Made by a program: the position numbers and the translations under genes
DNA from: Vagococcus carniphilus
Lineage (GTDB): Bacteria > Bacillota > Bacilli > Lactobacillales > Vagococcaceae
Length of the DNA: 64,000 nucleotides
Direction: 5' to 3'
Assembly (NCBI RefSeq): GCF_014397115.1
Contig: NZ_CP060720.1
Coordinates: 1,380,001-1,444,000 of the forward strand
The notes under the pieces: generated by a model
What the model saw: the letters and a program-made list of their open reading frames with translations, nothing else
Told to the model about the DNA's origin: nothing
Databases searched by the model: none
In this document: positions 15,403-27,885 of the stretch, piece after piece
How the letters are laid out: each line of letters begins with the position of its first letter
How positions within the stretch are numbered: position 1 is the first letter of the stretch

Positions 15403-16185
15403 ATGGCAGTAATTTCAATGAAACAATTGCTAGAAGCCGGTGTACATTTTGGTCACCAAACACGTCGCTGGAACCCTAAAATGAAGAAATATATCTTCAC
15501 AGAAAGAAATGGTATCTATATCATCGACCTACAAAAAACAGTACGTTTAGTAGACGATGCATATAACTACATGAGAAACATCGCTGAAGAAGGCGGAGTT
15601 GCTTTATTCGTAGGTACTAAAAAACAAGCTCAAGAAGCTATTAAAGATGAAGCTATCCGCTCTGGTCAATACTATGTAAACCACAGATGGTTAGGTGGAA
15701 CTTTAACTAACTGGGATACAATTCAAAAACGTATCGCTCGTTTAAAACACATCAACAAAATGGAAGAAGAAGGAACATTCGAATTACTTCCTAAAAAAGA
15801 AGTTGCTGGTTTAAACAAAGAACGTGAACGTTTAGAAAAATTCTTAGGCGGTATCGCTGATATGCCTAGAATTCCTGATGTTATGTTTATCGTTGACCCT
15901 CGTAAAGAACGCATTGCTGTTCAAGAAGCTCATAAATTAAACATTCCTATCGTAGCTATGGTTGATACTAACTGTGATCCAGATGAGATCGATGTAGTTA
16001 TCCCATCTAACGATGACGCTATCCGCGCCGTAAAATTAATCTCAGCTAAAATGGCTGATGCATTTATCGAAGGCCGTCAAGGTGAAGATGAAGTAACAGA
16101 AGAAAGCTTCGCTTCAGAAGAAACTAGCGAACAAGCACCTTCAATCGAAGAAATCGTTGAAGCTGTTGAAGGAAATAACGCTTAA
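15403..16185 (+). CDS. rpsB: 30S ribosomal protein S2
   Basis: S2 binds the small subunit near S1 and the mRNA exit. The 260-residue protein begins [20 protein letters not shown], the family hallmark, and carries the conserved [20 protein letters not shown] and [11 protein letters not shown] segments, [11 protein letters not shown], and [12 protein letters not shown]. The acidic C-terminal tail (from about residue 230) is common in Lactobacillales. I chose the ATG at 15403 with GGAGG eight bases upstream; an in-frame TTG at 15364 is upstream extension only. It shows the biased codon use of a highly expressed gene, like tsf and dnaK. Confidence 0.98.
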   Translation: MAVISMKQLLEAGVHFGHQTRRWNPKMKKYIFTERNGIYIIDLQKTVRLVDDAYNYMRNIAEEGGVALFVGTKKQAQEAIKDEAIRSGQYYVNHRWLGGTLTNWDTIQKRIARLKHINKMEEEGTFELLPKKEVAGLNKERERLEKFLGGIADMPRIPDVMFIVDPRKERIAVQEAHKLNIPIVAMVDTNCDPDEIDVVIPSNDDAIRAVKLISAKMADAFIEGRQGEDEVTEESFASEETSEQAPSIEEIVEAVEGNNA

Positions 16186-16200
16186 TAATCAATTATAATT

Positions 16201-16265
16201 GGCTGTCTTAGGCTGCGGAGTCAAGGTGAACAAAGTAGCCTATGTTCTGTTTGCTTAGGGCAGTT
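16201..16265 (+). terminator. Hairpin/attenuator between rpsB and tsf
   Basis: The arms 16201-16213 and 16253-16265 pair along all 13 positions if G-T(U) wobbles are counted, and TTTT follows. This looks like a partial terminator that lowers tsf expression relative to rpsB. There is a second short GTGAAC/GTTCTG-like pairing inside the loop. Confidence 0.5.
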
Positions 16266-16301
16266 TTTAGTTAACTTAAAAACAAACTGGAGGAAATCTA
16301 A

Positions 16302-17180
16302 ATGTCTAAAATTACAGCTGCAATGGTTAAAGAATTACGCGACTTAACTGGTGTTGGTATGATGGATGCTAAACGTGCATTAGTTGAAGTTGAGGGAGAA
16401 TTAGAAAAAGCTATTGACTTATTAAGAGAAAAAGGAATGGCTAAAGCTGGTAAGAAAAATGATCGTATTGCTGCAGAAGGATTAGCAAACGTTGCTGTTT
16501 CTGGAAACACAGCTGCAATCGTAGAAATTAACTCTGAAACAGATTTCGTTGCTAAAAATGAATTATTCCAAAACCTAGTTAAAGAAGTTGCAGAATTAAT
16601 CGCTGCTAACAAACCAGCTAGCATGGAAGAAGCTTTAGCAATTAAAACTGAAAAAGGAACAATCGAAACAGATTTAATCGAAGCTCAAACAGTTATCGGT
16701 GAAAAAATTAGCTTCCGCCGTTTTGAAATTGTCGAAAAAGATGACAATGGTGCATTTGGTGGATACTTACATATGGGTGGTAAAATCGCAGTTCTTGTTA
16801 CTTTAGAAGGAACTACTGACGAAGATGCGGCTAAAGACGTTGCTATGCACGTTGCAGCTATCAACCCTCGTTATGTAACAAAAGACCAAGTATCAGCTGA
16901 AGAGTTAGAACATGAGAAAAAAGTTTTAACTGAACAAGCATTAAATGAAGGTAAACCAGCTAACATTGTTGAAAAAATGGTTATTGGTCGTATGAACAAA
17001 TTCTTAGCAGAAGTATGTTTAGTAGATCAACCATTCGTTAAAGATCCAGACATGACTGTTGAAAAATTTGTAGCTTCAAAAGGTGGAACTGTTAAAGGAT
17101 TCATCCGTTTTGAAGTTGGCGAAGGAATCGAAAAACGTGAAGAAGATTTCGCTGCTGAAGTTGCAAGCCAAATGAAATAA
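16302..17180 (+). CDS. tsf: Elongation factor Ts
   Basis: EF-Ts exchanges GDP for GTP on EF-Tu. The 292-residue protein has the N-terminal UBA-like helix and the two EF-Ts signatures: [18 protein letters not shown] (about residues 11-28) and the [15 protein letters not shown] core (about 75-90). The ending [19 protein letters not shown] is typical. An AGGAGG-type site precedes the ATG. It forms the usual pair with rpsB, with a partial terminator between and a strong terminator after. Confidence 0.98.
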   Translation: MSKITAAMVKELRDLTGVGMMDAKRALVEVEGELEKAIDLLREKGMAKAGKKNDRIAAEGLANVAVSGNTAAIVEINSETDFVAKNELFQNLVKEVAELIAANKPASMEEALAIKTEKGTIETDLIEAQTVIGEKISFRRFEIVEKDDNGAFGGYLHMGGKIAVLVTLEGTTDEDAAKDVAMHVAAINPRYVTKDQVSAEELEHEKKVLTEQALNEGKPANIVEKMVIGRMNKFLAEVCLVDQPFVKDPDMTVEKFVASKGGTVKGFIRFEVGEGIEKREEDFAAEVASQMK

Positions 17181-17192
17181 CAGTAATTGATT

Positions 17193-17231
17193 GGGAACGC
17201 ATCTATTATTAATAATGATATATGCGCTCCC
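17193..17231 (+). terminator. Terminator after tsf
   Basis: The arms GGGAACGCAT (17193-17202) and ATGCGCTCCC (17222-17231) pair with one mismatch and are followed by T7. Confidence 0.8.
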
Positions 17232-17251
17232 TTTTTTTAGACAAAAACGTA

Positions 17252-17280
17252 TTAATAATTCGTTTTAGTTATGATAAAAT
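17252..17280 (+). promoter_or_regulatory. Promoter of pyrH-frr
   Basis: TTAATA (17252-17257), a 17-base spacer and TAAAAT (17275-17280), about 33 bases before the pyrH start codon and downstream of the tsf terminator. Confidence 0.5.
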
Positions 17281-17312
17281 TGAGGTATGGATATTAAACG
17301 GAGGGAATTATT

Positions 17313-18035
17313 ATGACAGAACCAAAATACCGCAGAATATTACTTAAGGTGAGTGGAGAAGCTCTTGCAGGAGAAAAAGGCTTCGGAATTAACCCGCCAG
17401 TAGTAAACGAACTAATTAAAGAAATTAAAGAAGTTCATAGCTTAGGCGTAGAAGTCGCTATTGTTGTTGGCGGTGGTAATATTTGGCGTGGAAACATTGG
17501 CGCTGAAATGGGCATGGAAAGAGCTCAAGCTGATTATATGGGAATGCTTGCGACAGTAATGAACGGACTTGCATTGCAAGATACGTTAGAAAATCAAGGT
17601 GTTCCAACAAGAGTTCAGACATCAATTGAAATGAGACAAATTGCAGAGCCTTATATTAGACGTCGCGCTGTTCGTCACTTAGAAAAAGGACGTGTTGTTA
17701 TCTTTGCTGGTGGAACAGGTAATCCTTATTTCACGACTGATACAACAGCAGCTTTAAGAGCAGTTGAAATTGAAGCAGATGTTATTTTAATGGCTAAAAA
17801 TAACGTAGATGGAGTTTACTCAGCAGATCCAAAATTAGATGCATCAGCAACTAAATTTGAAGAGTTGACACATTTAGATGTTATCTCAAAAGGTTTATCA
17901 GTTATGGACTCAACAGCAAGTAGCTTAAGCATGGATAATGATATTCCATTAGTTGTGTTTAATATCAACGAACCAGGAAATATAAAACGAGTTTGTTTAG
18001 GAGAACAAATCGGAACAACAGTGAGGGGGAAATAA
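17313..18035 (+). CDS. pyrH: UMP kinase
   Basis: This hexameric amino-acid-kinase-fold enzyme phosphorylates UMP to UDP. The 240-residue protein shows the family motifs: [17 protein letters not shown] at the N-terminus (ATP site), [10 protein letters not shown], the UMP-binding [20 protein letters not shown] segment (about residues 118-138), and [10 protein letters not shown] with the aspartate that contacts substrate. GGAGGG precedes the ATG. It is co-transcribed with frr, which starts one base after its stop, the standard order in most bacteria. Confidence 0.97.
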   Translation: MTEPKYRRILLKVSGEALAGEKGFGINPPVVNELIKEIKEVHSLGVEVAIVVGGGNIWRGNIGAEMGMERAQADYMGMLATVMNGLALQDTLENQGVPTRVQTSIEMRQIAEPYIRRRAVRHLEKGRVVIFAGGTGNPYFTTDTTAALRAVEIEADVILMAKNNVDGVYSADPKLDASATKFEELTHLDVISKGLSVMDSTASSLSMDNDIPLVVFNINEPGNIKRVCLGEQIGTTVRGK

Positions 18036-18036
18036 C

Positions 18037-18594
18037 ATGCATAAAGAAGTATTGAATGATGCAAAACAAAAAATGACAAAATCTGAAGAGAGTTTACAAC
18101 GTGAACTTGGTCAAATCAGAGCAGGACGTGCTAATGCTAGTCTTTTAGATAGAATTACTGTGGATTATTATGGTGCTCAAACACCATTGAATCAAATTGC
18201 AGGAATTTCAATTCCAGAAGCACGTATTTTAATGATCACACCATTTGATAAAACAGCTTTAGAAAATATTGAAAAAGCGTTGATGGCAAGTGATATCGGA
18301 ATTAGCCCAACGAATGATGGATCAGTAATTCGTTTGGTTATTCCTCAATTAACAGAAGAACGTCGTAAAGAATTAGCTAAAGAAGTAAGCAAATATGGTG
18401 AAAATGCTAAAGTGGCTATTAGAAACATTCGTCGTGACGCTTTAGATGAATTGAAAAAACTTGAAAAATCAAAAGACATCACAGAAGATGAGTTACATAC
18501 TCTAGAAAAAGATGTACAAAACATTACAGATGGTAGCACAAAAAATATTGATAATATTGTTGCTCAAAAAGAAGAGGAACTTTTAGAAGTTTAG
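18037..18594 (+). CDS. frr: Ribosome recycling factor
   Basis: With EF-G, RRF splits the ribosome after termination. The 185-residue length, the [16 protein letters not shown] motif (about residues 25-40) and the C-terminal [16 protein letters not shown] helix are all typical. A GAGGGG site lies inside the end of pyrH, consistent with translational coupling. A compound terminator follows. Confidence 0.98.
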   Translation: MHKEVLNDAKQKMTKSEESLQRELGQIRAGRANASLLDRITVDYYGAQTPLNQIAGISIPEARILMITPFDKTALENIEKALMASDIGISPTNDGSVIRLVIPQLTEERRKELAKEVSKYGENAKVAIRNIRRDALDELKKLEKSKDITEDELHTLEKDVQNITDGSTKNIDNIVAQKEEELLEV

Positions 18595-18604
18595 ATAATC
18601 AAAG

Positions 18605-18669
18605 TCGTGGAATGTTATCGTAATCCTTATTAGTGTCAACTAATAAGAGATTAGCTTAATTTTCCACGA
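18605..18669 (+). terminator. Terminator after frr
   Basis: TCGTGGAA (18605-18612) pairs with TTCCACGA (18662-18669) before T5. The enclosed sequence forms a second hairpin (CTTATTAG/CTAATAAG, 18626-18647). Confidence 0.7.
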
Positions 18670-18745
18670 TTTTTATTATTTAGAGTTATGTTTTTATTAA
18701 ATTGTGTCATAATTTTCTTTTTATGTGGGCTTTTTAATAAGGTTT

Positions 18746-18754
18746 TGCTACAAT
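18746..18754 (+). promoter_or_regulatory. Extended -10 promoter of uppS
   Basis: TGCTACAAT: a TG one base ahead of the TACAAT hexamer (18749-18754), about 47 bases before the uppS start. No good -35 is visible. Confidence 0.45.
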
Positions 18755-18800
18755 AGAAAAGGTAGTTTAAGTAACTCAAGTCTTTTTAGGGGGCTTTTAT

Positions 18801-19598
18801 ATGTTAAAAATATTTAAGAAGAATAGTAAACCAGAAACAAACATAGCTGATTCATTTGATCCAGAAAAACCAATTCCTAGTCATATAGCAATTATTATGG
18901 ATGGAAATGGACGTTGGGCTCAAAAAAGAATGTTGCCACGTATAGCTGGTCATAAAGAAGGCATGAATAATGTTAAGACGATTACAAAACATGCTAGTCA
19001 ATTAGGTGTTAAAGTGTTAACTCTTTATGCTTTTTCAACTGAAAATTGGAAAAGACCGACAGACGAAGTGAACTTTTTAATGAAGCTGCCTGTAGACTTT
19101 TTTGATGTCTTTGTTCCTGAGTTGATTAAAGAAAATGTGAAAGTGAATGTTATGGGATACAAAGAGTATTTACCAGCTCATACACAAGAGGCTGTTGAAA
19201 ATGCCATTGAACAAACAAAAGATAATACTGGTATGATTTTAAATTTTGCTTTGAATTATGGTAGTCGTGCAGAAATGTTAACAGCAGTTAATGAAATTGT
19301 TGATTTAGCTAAGGAAGGGAAAATAACAGAAGAAGTTGATGAAGAACAATTTTCTAGTTATTTAATGACTGCTAGCTTAGGAAAAGAATTACAAGATCCA
19401 GATCTTTTAATCAGAACAAGTGGAGAAGAAAGAATTAGTAATTTTCTATTATGGCAAATAGCTTATAGTGAGCTATTCTTTACTGATATGTTTTGGCCTG
19501 ATTTTACAACTTATCATTTAGAAGAAGCAATCGGCTCTTATCAGTTAAGAAGTCGACGTTTTGGTGGATTAAAAGAAACAACAGAAGGAGATGCTTAA
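18801..19598 (+). CDS. uppS: Undecaprenyl diphosphate synthase
   Basis: This cis-prenyltransferase builds C55 undecaprenyl diphosphate, the wall-polymer lipid carrier. The 265-residue protein shows the active-site aspartate motif IAIIMDGNGRWAQKR (about residues 29-43), the LTLYAFSTENWKRP segment and the pyrophosphate/allylic motif LLIRTSGEERISNFLLWQIA near the C-terminus. The start is the ATG at 18801 with GGGGG upstream. It is followed two bases later by cdsA, so carrier-lipid and phospholipid synthesis share an operon. Confidence 0.97.
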   Translation: MLKIFKKNSKPETNIADSFDPEKPIPSHIAIIMDGNGRWAQKRMLPRIAGHKEGMNNVKTITKHASQLGVKVLTLYAFSTENWKRPTDEVNFLMKLPVDFFDVFVPELIKENVKVNVMGYKEYLPAHTQEAVENAIEQTKDNTGMILNFALNYGSRAEMLTAVNEIVDLAKEGKITEEVDEEQFSSYLMTASLGKELQDPDLLIRTSGEERISNFLLWQIAYSELFFTDMFWPDFTTYHLEEAIGSYQLRSRRFGGLKETTEGDA

Positions 19599-19600
19599 AA

Positions 19601-20389
19601 ATGAAACAACGCATTATTACAGCAGTTGTCGCATTGATATTTTTTATACCCTTAATTATTTTAGGCGGTATGCCACTGCACGCATTAGCAGCAGTTTTGG
19701 CAGCTATTGGTGTTTATGAACTATTTAATATGAAAGGATTAGAAATTAAGAGTTTCGAAGGAATCCTAACAATCATAGCAGTAGTTTTATTAGTTTTACC
19801 AATCGCAACATGGTTTAAATTTTTACCTTCCAACATTGATGATGTTACCTTATATTATTCCATTGTTATGATTATGTTAGTAGTACCCGTGTTTTCGAAA
19901 AATACATATACATTTGATGATGTTGCTTTTCCAGTGTTAGTTAGTTTATATGTTGGTATTGGCTTTCAAAATTTTGTTTCAGCGAGAGAAGCTGGTTTTA
20001 AAGTGCTGATGTTTGCATTGTTAGTTGTTTGGTCAACAGATATAGGTGCTTATTTTTGTGGAATGAAGTTTGGCAAAAACAAATTAGCTCCACACGTATC
20101 ACCGAATAAAACAATAGAAGGAGCTATAGGTGGAGTACTTTCTGCAGTTGTCGTGGCAGGTATTTATATGGTATTCTGGCCTTTACCTTATAATATAGGA
20201 GTTATGCTTATTCTGACGGCTATTTTTTCTATTGCGGGGCAAATGGGAGATTTGGTTCAGTCTGCTTATAAACGTCATTACGGCGTTAAAGACTCAGGAA
20301 AAATATTACCAGGGCATGGCGGGATTTTAGATCGTTTTGATAGTTTGTTATTTGTATTTCCGTTAATGCACTTAGTAGGTTTGTTTTAA
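19601..20389 (+). CDS. cdsA: Phosphatidate cytidylyltransferase
   Basis: CdsA makes CDP-diacylglycerol from phosphatidic acid and CTP, the branch point for phosphatidylglycerol and cardiolipin. The 262-residue protein has about eight membrane helices and the C-terminal CdsA signature with KRHYGVKDSGKILPGHGG and DRFDS (about residues 225-250). Its ATG lies two bases after the uppS stop, with GGAG inside the end of uppS. Confidence 0.96.
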   Translation: MKQRIITAVVALIFFIPLIILGGMPLHALAAVLAAIGVYELFNMKGLEIKSFEGILTIIAVVLLVLPIATWFKFLPSNIDDVTLYYSIVMIMLVVPVFSKNTYTFDDVAFPVLVSLYVGIGFQNFVSAREAGFKVLMFALLVVWSTDIGAYFCGMKFGKNKLAPHVSPNKTIEGAIGGVLSAVVVAGIYMVFWPLPYNIGVMLILTAIFSIAGQMGDLVQSAYKRHYGVKDSGKILPGHGGILDRFDSLLFVFPLMHLVGLF

Positions 20390-20417
20390 TCTGGTTTGGT
20401 AAGGAAAGGAATTTCAT

Positions 20418-21698
20418 ATGATAGGAACAATCGTAACATTTATATTTGTATTTGGTTTAATTGTTTTAGTTCATGAATTTGGTCATTTTTATTTTGCAAA
20501 ACGCGGTGGCATTTTGGTTAGAGAATTTGCTATTGGAATGGGTCCGAAGCTGTTTCATCACCGAAAAGATGGGACGACTTATACGATTCGAATGCTTCCA
20601 ATTGGAGGTTATGTACGAATGGCTGGAGATGGGGATGATGATATTGAATTAGCCCCAGGTATGCCATTATCTTTAGTGCTTGATGATAACGAAAATGTTG
20701 TTAAAATTAATCCTAATAAAAAGGTTCAACTACCAAATAGTATTCCAGTAGAACTTATTTCTTATGATTTAGAAGATGAATTGTTTATTTTAGGTTATGA
20801 AAATGGTGACGAATCGCAAGAAAAACGATTTGCTGTTTCTCATGATGCAACAATTATTGAAGAGGATGGAATTGAGACACAAATAGCACCAAGAGATGTA
20901 CAATTTCAGTCTGCTTCTTTAGGACGTCGAATGATGACGAACTTTGCTGGACCTATGAATAATTTTATTTTGTCTTTCATACTATTTACTATATTTGCTT
21001 TTATGGTAGGTGGAATCTATGAACCAGATAAATCAAATCTTGTTGGTGGGGTTATGGAGGACAGTGTTGCAGCTAAGGCAGGTATTAAACCAGGGGACAG
21101 AATTTTGGAAGTTAATGGAAAGAAAACAGAGACTTTCCAAGCATTGTCCGAAGAAATCGGCCCAAATGCAGGAAAAGAAGTAAAATTAGTTGTTAAAAGC
21201 GAAAAAGGAAAAGAAAAAAAACTAACAGTCAAACCATATAAAAGTGATGAAACCAAACAAGGAATGATTGGTATCGCTCCAGATAGTGAATTCAAAGAGC
21301 TAAGCTTTGTTGGAAAATTTAAGTATGGTATGATGAAAACATTCAGTGATTCGTTACTAATATTTAAAGCATTAGGAAATTTAGTAACAGATTTTAGTTT
21401 AAACAAATTAGGTGGACCTGTAATGATCTTTAAAGCATCAGAAGCTGTTTCAAATAGTGGACTTGCTTCAATTATTTCATTTACAGCTATGTTATCTGTT
21501 AACTTAGGAATCATGAACTTAGTTCCAATTCCTGGACTTGATGGTGGAAAGTTAGCCCTAAACCTATTTGAAGGTGTTCGTGGTAAACCACTAAGCCAAG
21601 AAAAAGAAGTAATGATTACAATGGTAGGAATTGGTATCTTACTATTATTAATGGTTGCTGTTACATGGAATGATATTCAAAGATTCTTTATTCAATAA
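20418..21698 (+). CDS. rseP: Site-2 zinc metalloprotease RseP (Eep-like)
   Basis: This intramembrane protease cuts membrane-embedded substrates; the enterococcal counterpart Eep processes lipoprotein signal peptides into sex pheromones and cleaves anti-sigma factors. The 426-residue protein has HEFGH in its first helix (VHEFGHFYFAKR, about residues 18-29), a PDZ domain (about 200-285, with AAKAGIKPGDRILEVNG) and the second catalytic motif NLVPIPGLDGG in the third membrane segment. An acidic insert near residues 70-150 is usual for the Lactobacillales form. It has AAGGAA upstream and lies between cdsA and proS, as in many Firmicutes. Confidence 0.95.
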   Translation: MIGTIVTFIFVFGLIVLVHEFGHFYFAKRGGILVREFAIGMGPKLFHHRKDGTTYTIRMLPIGGYVRMAGDGDDDIELAPGMPLSLVLDDNENVVKINPNKKVQLPNSIPVELISYDLEDELFILGYENGDESQEKRFAVSHDATIIEEDGIETQIAPRDVQFQSASLGRRMMTNFAGPMNNFILSFILFTIFAFMVGGIYEPDKSNLVGGVMEDSVAAKAGIKPGDRILEVNGKKTETFQALSEEIGPNAGKEVKLVVKSEKGKEKKLTVKPYKSDETKQGMIGIAPDSEFKELSFVGKFKYGMMKTFSDSLLIFKALGNLVTDFSLNKLGGPVMIFKASEAVSNSGLASIISFTAMLSVNLGIMNLVPIPGLDGGKLALNLFEGVRGKPLSQEKEVMITMVGIGILLLLMVAVTWNDIQRFFIQ

Positions 21699-21726
21699 AA
21701 AAAGTTTTTAAAAAGGAGTTTTTTAA

Positions 21727-23427
<1,701 letters not shown>

Positions 23428-23431
23428 TGAC

Positions 23432-23469
23432 AAGGGATTCTTAGCACGAAGTTTTGTGCTAAGGCCCTT
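23432..23469 (+). terminator. Terminator between proS and polC
   Basis: CTTAGCAC (23440-23447) pairs with GTGCTAAG (23456-23463), extended by AAGGG/CCCTT outside, followed by T5. Confidence 0.75.
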
Positions 23470-23506
23470 TTTAATGTAAAATGGTGTAGAAAGTGAGGAG
23501 TAAGGT

Positions 23507-26500
23507 ATGCCAATAAATCCAACAGAATTGTTTCAACAATTATTAAAACAAATTGAGATGACACCTGATGAATCAACGTCAGACGTCTTGAGTACAGGTG
23601 AAATTAAAGAAGTAACTGTACATAAAAAAAGTAGAATTTGGGAATTTCATTTTCTATTTTCAACCATCTTACCCTTTTCTTTATATCAAGATTTTTCAAA
23701 TAGGCTAACGCTTGCTTTTCAAGATATTGCAAAAGTTAAATTAAATATTTCATCAGTAGATAGTACTTATGATGAGAAATTAGTTCAAGATTATTGGTTA
23801 GAAGTTTTAAAGGATGAAAACTGTGTGTCGCCAGTTGTAGCACAACGGTTGACTAAACAAGTTCCTTTTATTGAAGATAACCGAGTAACATTATTAGTTG
23901 AAAATGAAGGAATGATTGATTACATTAATCAGCAATATGCTTCTTTTATTGTCTCAAGTTATCAAAAATTTGGTTTTTCTAAGTTCCAATTTCAGCCAAA
24001 AATGGATGAGAAAAAAGCAGAGGAAATCAAGCAAGCTTTTGATATGAGACAACAAGAGCAGACAGAGCAACTAATGAAACAAGCAGCTCAAGCAATTGAA
24101 AAAAATGAACAACAACAAAAAGTTAAAAAAGATGTGGCTCCTTTATCAGGGCCAATTCAATTAGGCAGATCTATTCCAGCCGATGAAGTTATTACACCTA
24201 TGGGACATATTTTTGAAGAAGAAAGACGCGTCACTTTAGAAGGTTATGTATTTTCTAAAGAAGTTCGTGATTTACGTTCCGGAAGAAAGATATTAATTAT
24301 CAAAATGACAGATTATACGTCATCTTTTTCAGTTAAAAAGTTTTCGAATAATGAAAAAGATGTAGCAGTCTTTGAAGCAATCAAGGAAGGCTCTTGGGTA
24401 AAGGTAAGAGGTAGTATTCAGGAAGATACTTTCATGAGAGATTTAGTGATGAATTGTCAAGATTTAGTGGAGGTTAAACATGCTCCTCGTAAGGATAAAT
24501 CAGAAGATGGCCAAAAGAGAGTTGAGCTACATACTCATACCAATATGAGTATGATGGATGCGGTCGCTAGTGCAGATGCACTTGTTGCTCAAGCTGGTCA
24601 GTGGGGAATGCCTGCCATTGCTATTACGGATCATGCCGGAGCACAGGCTTTTCCAGACGCGTATCATGCAGGGCAAAAAAATGGTGTGAAAGTCATATTT
24701 GGTCTTGAAGCTAATGTGGTTGATGATGGTGTTCCGATTGCTTACAACCCTAAACATGTTTCTTTATCAGATGCTCATTACATTGTTTTTGACGTTGAGA
24801 CAACAGGACTCTCAGCTGTTTATGATACAATCATTGAATTAGCCGCAGTAAAAATGCATAAAGGAAACGTTGTCGAAACCTTTGAAGAGTTTATTGATCC
24901 AGGTCATCCGCTGTCACAAACAACCATTAATTTAACAGGTATTACTGATGAAATGGTAAGAGGCTCTAAGTCAGAAAAAGAAGTATTGAATTTATTTAGA
25001 GAATTCTGCGGAGATGATATTTTAGTAGCCCATAATGCCAGTTTTGATATGGGATTCTTAAATACGAGTTATGAAAAATATGATATGCCAGAAGCTCCTA
25101 ATCCAGTTATTGATACATTAGAGCTATCTCGTTTGCTACATCCAGAAATGAAATCCCACCGATTAAATACGTTGTCCAAAAAATATAACATTAATTTAGA
25201 ACAACATCACCGTGCGGTATACGATTCCGAAGCAACTGGGCATTTATGTTGGATTTTTGTCAAAAAAGCAAAAGAAGATTTTGGTGTCGAATATCACGAT
25301 GAATTTAACCAGCATATCGGTGAAGGAGATGCTTATAAACGAGCACGTCCATTCCATGTAACTATTTTAGCTCAAACGCAAGAAGGGTTAAAAAATCTTT
25401 TTAAATTAATTTCGATGGCCAATGTTAACTATTATTACCGAGTTCCAAGGATCCCTCGTTCTAAGTTGTCTGAGTATCGAGAAGGATTATTAATTGGGTC
25501 AGCTTGTAGTAAAGGTGAAATATTTGAAGCGATGATGCAAAAAGGGGTAGATGAAGCTAAAAAAAGAGCAAAATTTTATGATTACATTGAAATTATGCCT
25601 AAACCAGTTTATGCACCTCTTATTGAAGCAGAATTAGTAAAAAATAATGAAGATATGGAAGATATTATTCAAAATTTAGTTAAAATCGGAAATGATTTGG
25701 ATAAACCAGTTGTTGCAACAGGTAATGTTCACTACATTAATGAGGAAGATAGTATTTATCGTAAGATTTTAGTTAATTCTATGGGAGGAGCTAATCCCTT
25801 AAATCGCTATTCTTTACCAGAAGTTCAATTTAGAACAACTAATGAAATGTTAGATGAATTTTCATTTTTAGGTAAAGATGTGGCACAAAAAGTGGTTGTT
25901 GAAAATACGCAACTTATTGCTGATATGATTGAAGAAGTTGTTCCAGTTAAACAAGATTTATTCACACCTAAAATTGATGGTTCTGAAGATGAAATTACTA
26001 ACTTAAGTTACACAGAAGCTCATAGGTTATATGGTGAAGAATTACCAGATATCGTTGTGAAGCGAATTGAAAAAGAATTAAAGAGTATCAACGGGAATGG
26101 TTTCTCGGTTATTTACTTAATTTCTCAAAAACTAGTGCATAAAAGTCTTCAAGATGGTTATTTAGTAGGGTCTCGTGGATCTGTTGGTTCAAGCTTTGTT
26201 GCGACGATGACAGGAATTACTGAGGTAAATCCTTTGCCTCCACATTATCGTTGTCCTAAATGTAAATATTCTGAGTTTTTTGAGGATGGTTCATATGGTT
26301 CTGGGTTTGACTTACCAGAAAAAGAATGTCCAACTTGTGGAGAGCGATTGTTTAAAGATGGGCACGATATTCCTTTTGAGACTTTCCTTGGTTTCCACGG
26401 AGATAAAGTACCCGATATCGATTTAAACTTCTCAGGTGTTTACCAATCTACAGCACATAACTATACTAAAGTTCTTTTTGGTGAGGATTATGTCTATAAA

Positions 26501-27841
26501 GCGGGAACGATTGGTACTGTTGCAGATAAGACAGCTTACGGGTTTGTAAAAGGATATGAACGCGATAATAATTATAACTTTAGAGCAGCTGAGATTGATC
26601 GACTAGCCAAAGGGTCAACAGGAGTTAAACGAACAACAGGTCAGCATCCGGGCGGGATTATTGTTATTCCTGATTATATGGATGTTTATGATTTTACACC
26701 AATCCAGTACCCAGCAGATGATCAAAATGCAGAGTGGCGTACAACTCACTTTGACTTCCATTCAATTCATGATAATGTCTTGAAACTTGATATTCTTGGA
26801 CACGATGATCCTACCGTTATTAGGATGTTACAAGATTTATCGGGAATCGATCCAAAGACTATCCCGACAGATGATCCAGAAGTGATGAAAATTTTTGCAG
26901 GACCACAAGTCTTAGGTGTTGAACCAGATCAAATCTTCTCTAAAACTGGGACTCTTGGCATTCCAGAATTTGGAACGAAATTTGTACGAGGCATGTTGGA
27001 ACAAACTCATCCGACTACATTTTCTGAGTTACTTCAAATTTCAGGTTTATCTCATGGGACTGATGTTTGGTTAGGAAATGCAGATGAATTAATCAAACGT
27101 GGTGAGGCAACACTTGCTAAAGTTATTGGTTGTCGTGATGATATTATGGTTTATTTAATGCATGCAGGACTTGAAGATGGGATTGCCTTTAAGATTATGG
27201 AAAGTGTGCGTAAGGGTAAAGGAATTCCAGATGATTGGCAAAAAGAGATGAGAGATAATAATGTACCTGAATGGTATATTGATTCTTGTTTGAAAATTAA
27301 ATACATGTTCCCTAAAGCCCATGCCGCAGCTTATGTATTAATGGCACTTCGGGTAGCCTATTTTAAAGTTCATTTCCCAATTCTTTATTATGCAGCGTAT
27401 TTCAGTGTTCGAGCAGATGACTTTGATATTGTGGCAATGTCACAAGGAAAAGAAGCGACGAAAGCTCGAATGAAGGAAATTATGGATAAGGGAATGGAAG
27501 CCTCAACAAAAGAAAAAAATCTTTTGACTGTTTTAGAACTTGCTAATGAGATGTTAGAGCGAGGATTTAAATTTAGCATGATTGATTTGTATAAGTCGGA
27601 TGCTGAGAACTTTATTATTGAAGGTGATACATTAATTGCACCGTTTCGATCTGTTCCAAGTTTGGGAACAAACGTGGCTAAACAAATTGTAATTGCTCGT
27701 GAGGAAAGTAAATTTCTATCTAAAGAAGACTTACAAAATCGTGGTAAAGTTTCGAAAACATTGATTGAATATATGACAGAAAATGGTGTTTTAAAAGACT
27801 TACCTGATGAAAACCAATTGTCACTATTTGATATGCTTTAA
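23507..27841 (+). CDS. polC: DNA polymerase III alpha subunit, PolC type
   Basis: PolC is the main replicative polymerase of low-GC Gram-positives and carries its own proofreading exonuclease. The 1444-residue protein has an N-terminal domain and OB fold, a PHP domain ([12 protein letters not shown]), a DEDDh exonuclease inserted within it ([10 protein letters not shown], then [11 protein letters not shown], about residues 425-590), a zinc motif (CPKCKY and CPTCG) and the polymerase palm aspartates in PDIDLNFSG. It ends with NQLSLFDML, a likely beta-clamp-binding tail (QLSLF). GGAG precedes the ATG. Full length. Confidence 0.98.
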   Translation: MPINPTELFQQLLKQIEMTPDESTSDVLSTGEIKEVTVHKKSRIWEFHFLFSTILPFSLYQDFSNRLTLAFQDIAKVKLNISSVDSTYDEKLVQDYWLEVLKDENCVSPVVAQRLTKQVPFIEDNRVTLLVENEGMIDYINQQYASFIVSSYQKFGFSKFQFQPKMDEKKAEEIKQAFDMRQQEQTEQLMKQAAQAIEKNEQQQKVKKDVAPLSGPIQLGRSIPADEVITPMGHIFEEERRVTLEGYVFSKEVRDLRSGRKILIIKMTDYTSSFSVKKFSNNEKDVAVFEAIKEGSWVKVRGSIQEDTFMRDLVMNCQDLVEVKHAPRKDKSEDGQKRVELHTHTNMSMMDAVASADALVAQAGQWGMPAIAITDHAGAQAFPDAYHAGQKNGVKVIFGLEANVVDDGVPIAYNPKHVSLSDAHYIVFDVETTGLSAVYDTIIELAAVKMHKGNVVETFEEFIDPGHPLSQTTINLTGITDEMVRGSKSEKEVLNLFREFCGDDILVAHNASFDMGFLNTSYEKYDMPEAPNPVIDTLELSRLLHPEMKSHRLNTLSKKYNINLEQHHRAVYDSEATGHLCWIFVKKAKEDFGVEYHDEFNQHIGEGDAYKRARPFHVTILAQTQEGLKNLFKLISMANVNYYYRVPRIPRSKLSEYREGLLIGSACSKGEIFEAMMQKGVDEAKKRAKFYDYIEIMPKPVYAPLIEAELVKNNEDMEDIIQNLVKIGNDLDKPVVATGNVHYINEEDSIYRKILVNSMGGANPLNRYSLPEVQFRTTNEMLDEFSFLGKDVAQKVVVENTQLIADMIEEVVPVKQDLFTPKIDGSEDEITNLSYTEAHRLYGEELPDIVVKRIEKELKSINGNGFSVIYLISQKLVHKSLQDGYLVGSRGSVGSSFVATMTGITEVNPLPPHYRCPKCKYSEFFEDGSYGSGFDLPEKECPTCGERLFKDGHDIPFETFLGFHGDKVPDIDLNFSGVYQSTAHNYTKVLFGEDYVYKAGTIGTVADKTAYGFVKGYERDNNYNFRAAEIDRLAKGSTGVKRTTGQHPGGIIVIPDYMDVYDFTPIQYPADDQNAEWRTTHFDFHSIHDNVLKLDILGHDDPTVIRMLQDLSGIDPKTIPTDDPEVMKIFAGPQVLGVEPDQIFSKTGTLGIPEFGTKFVRGMLEQTHPTTFSELLQISGLSHGTDVWLGNADELIKRGEATLAKVIGCRDDIMVYLMHAGLEDGIAFKIMESVRKGKGIPDDWQKEMRDNNVPEWYIDSCLKIKYMFPKAHAAAYVLMALRVAYFKVHFPILYYAAYFSVRADDFDIVAMSQGKEATKARMKEIMDKGMEASTKEKNLLTVLELANEMLERGFKFSMIDLYKSDAENFIIEGDTLIAPFRSVPSLGTNVAKQIVIAREESKFLSKEDLQNRGKVSKTLIEYMTENGVLKDLPDENQLSLFDML

Positions 27842-27885
27842 AAAAGAATGATAGGCTAACCTCCAAGTCAGCCTATCATTCTTTT
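27842..27885. terminator. Bidirectional terminator after polC
   Basis: A perfect 16-bp stem (27842-27857 and 27870-27885) has a 12-nt loop. It also ends the convergent phosphoesterase gene, whose stop codon lies at its edge. Confidence 0.85.

Noticed and set aside
16298-16624. Open frame of 108 codons antisense to the start of tsf
   Set aside because: Shadow caused by the biased codons of tsf; no ribosome site and a low-complexity translation.
21017-21514. 165-codon frame antisense to rseP
   Set aside because: Repetitive serine/leucine-type translation complementary to the PDZ and membrane region; no signals for expression.
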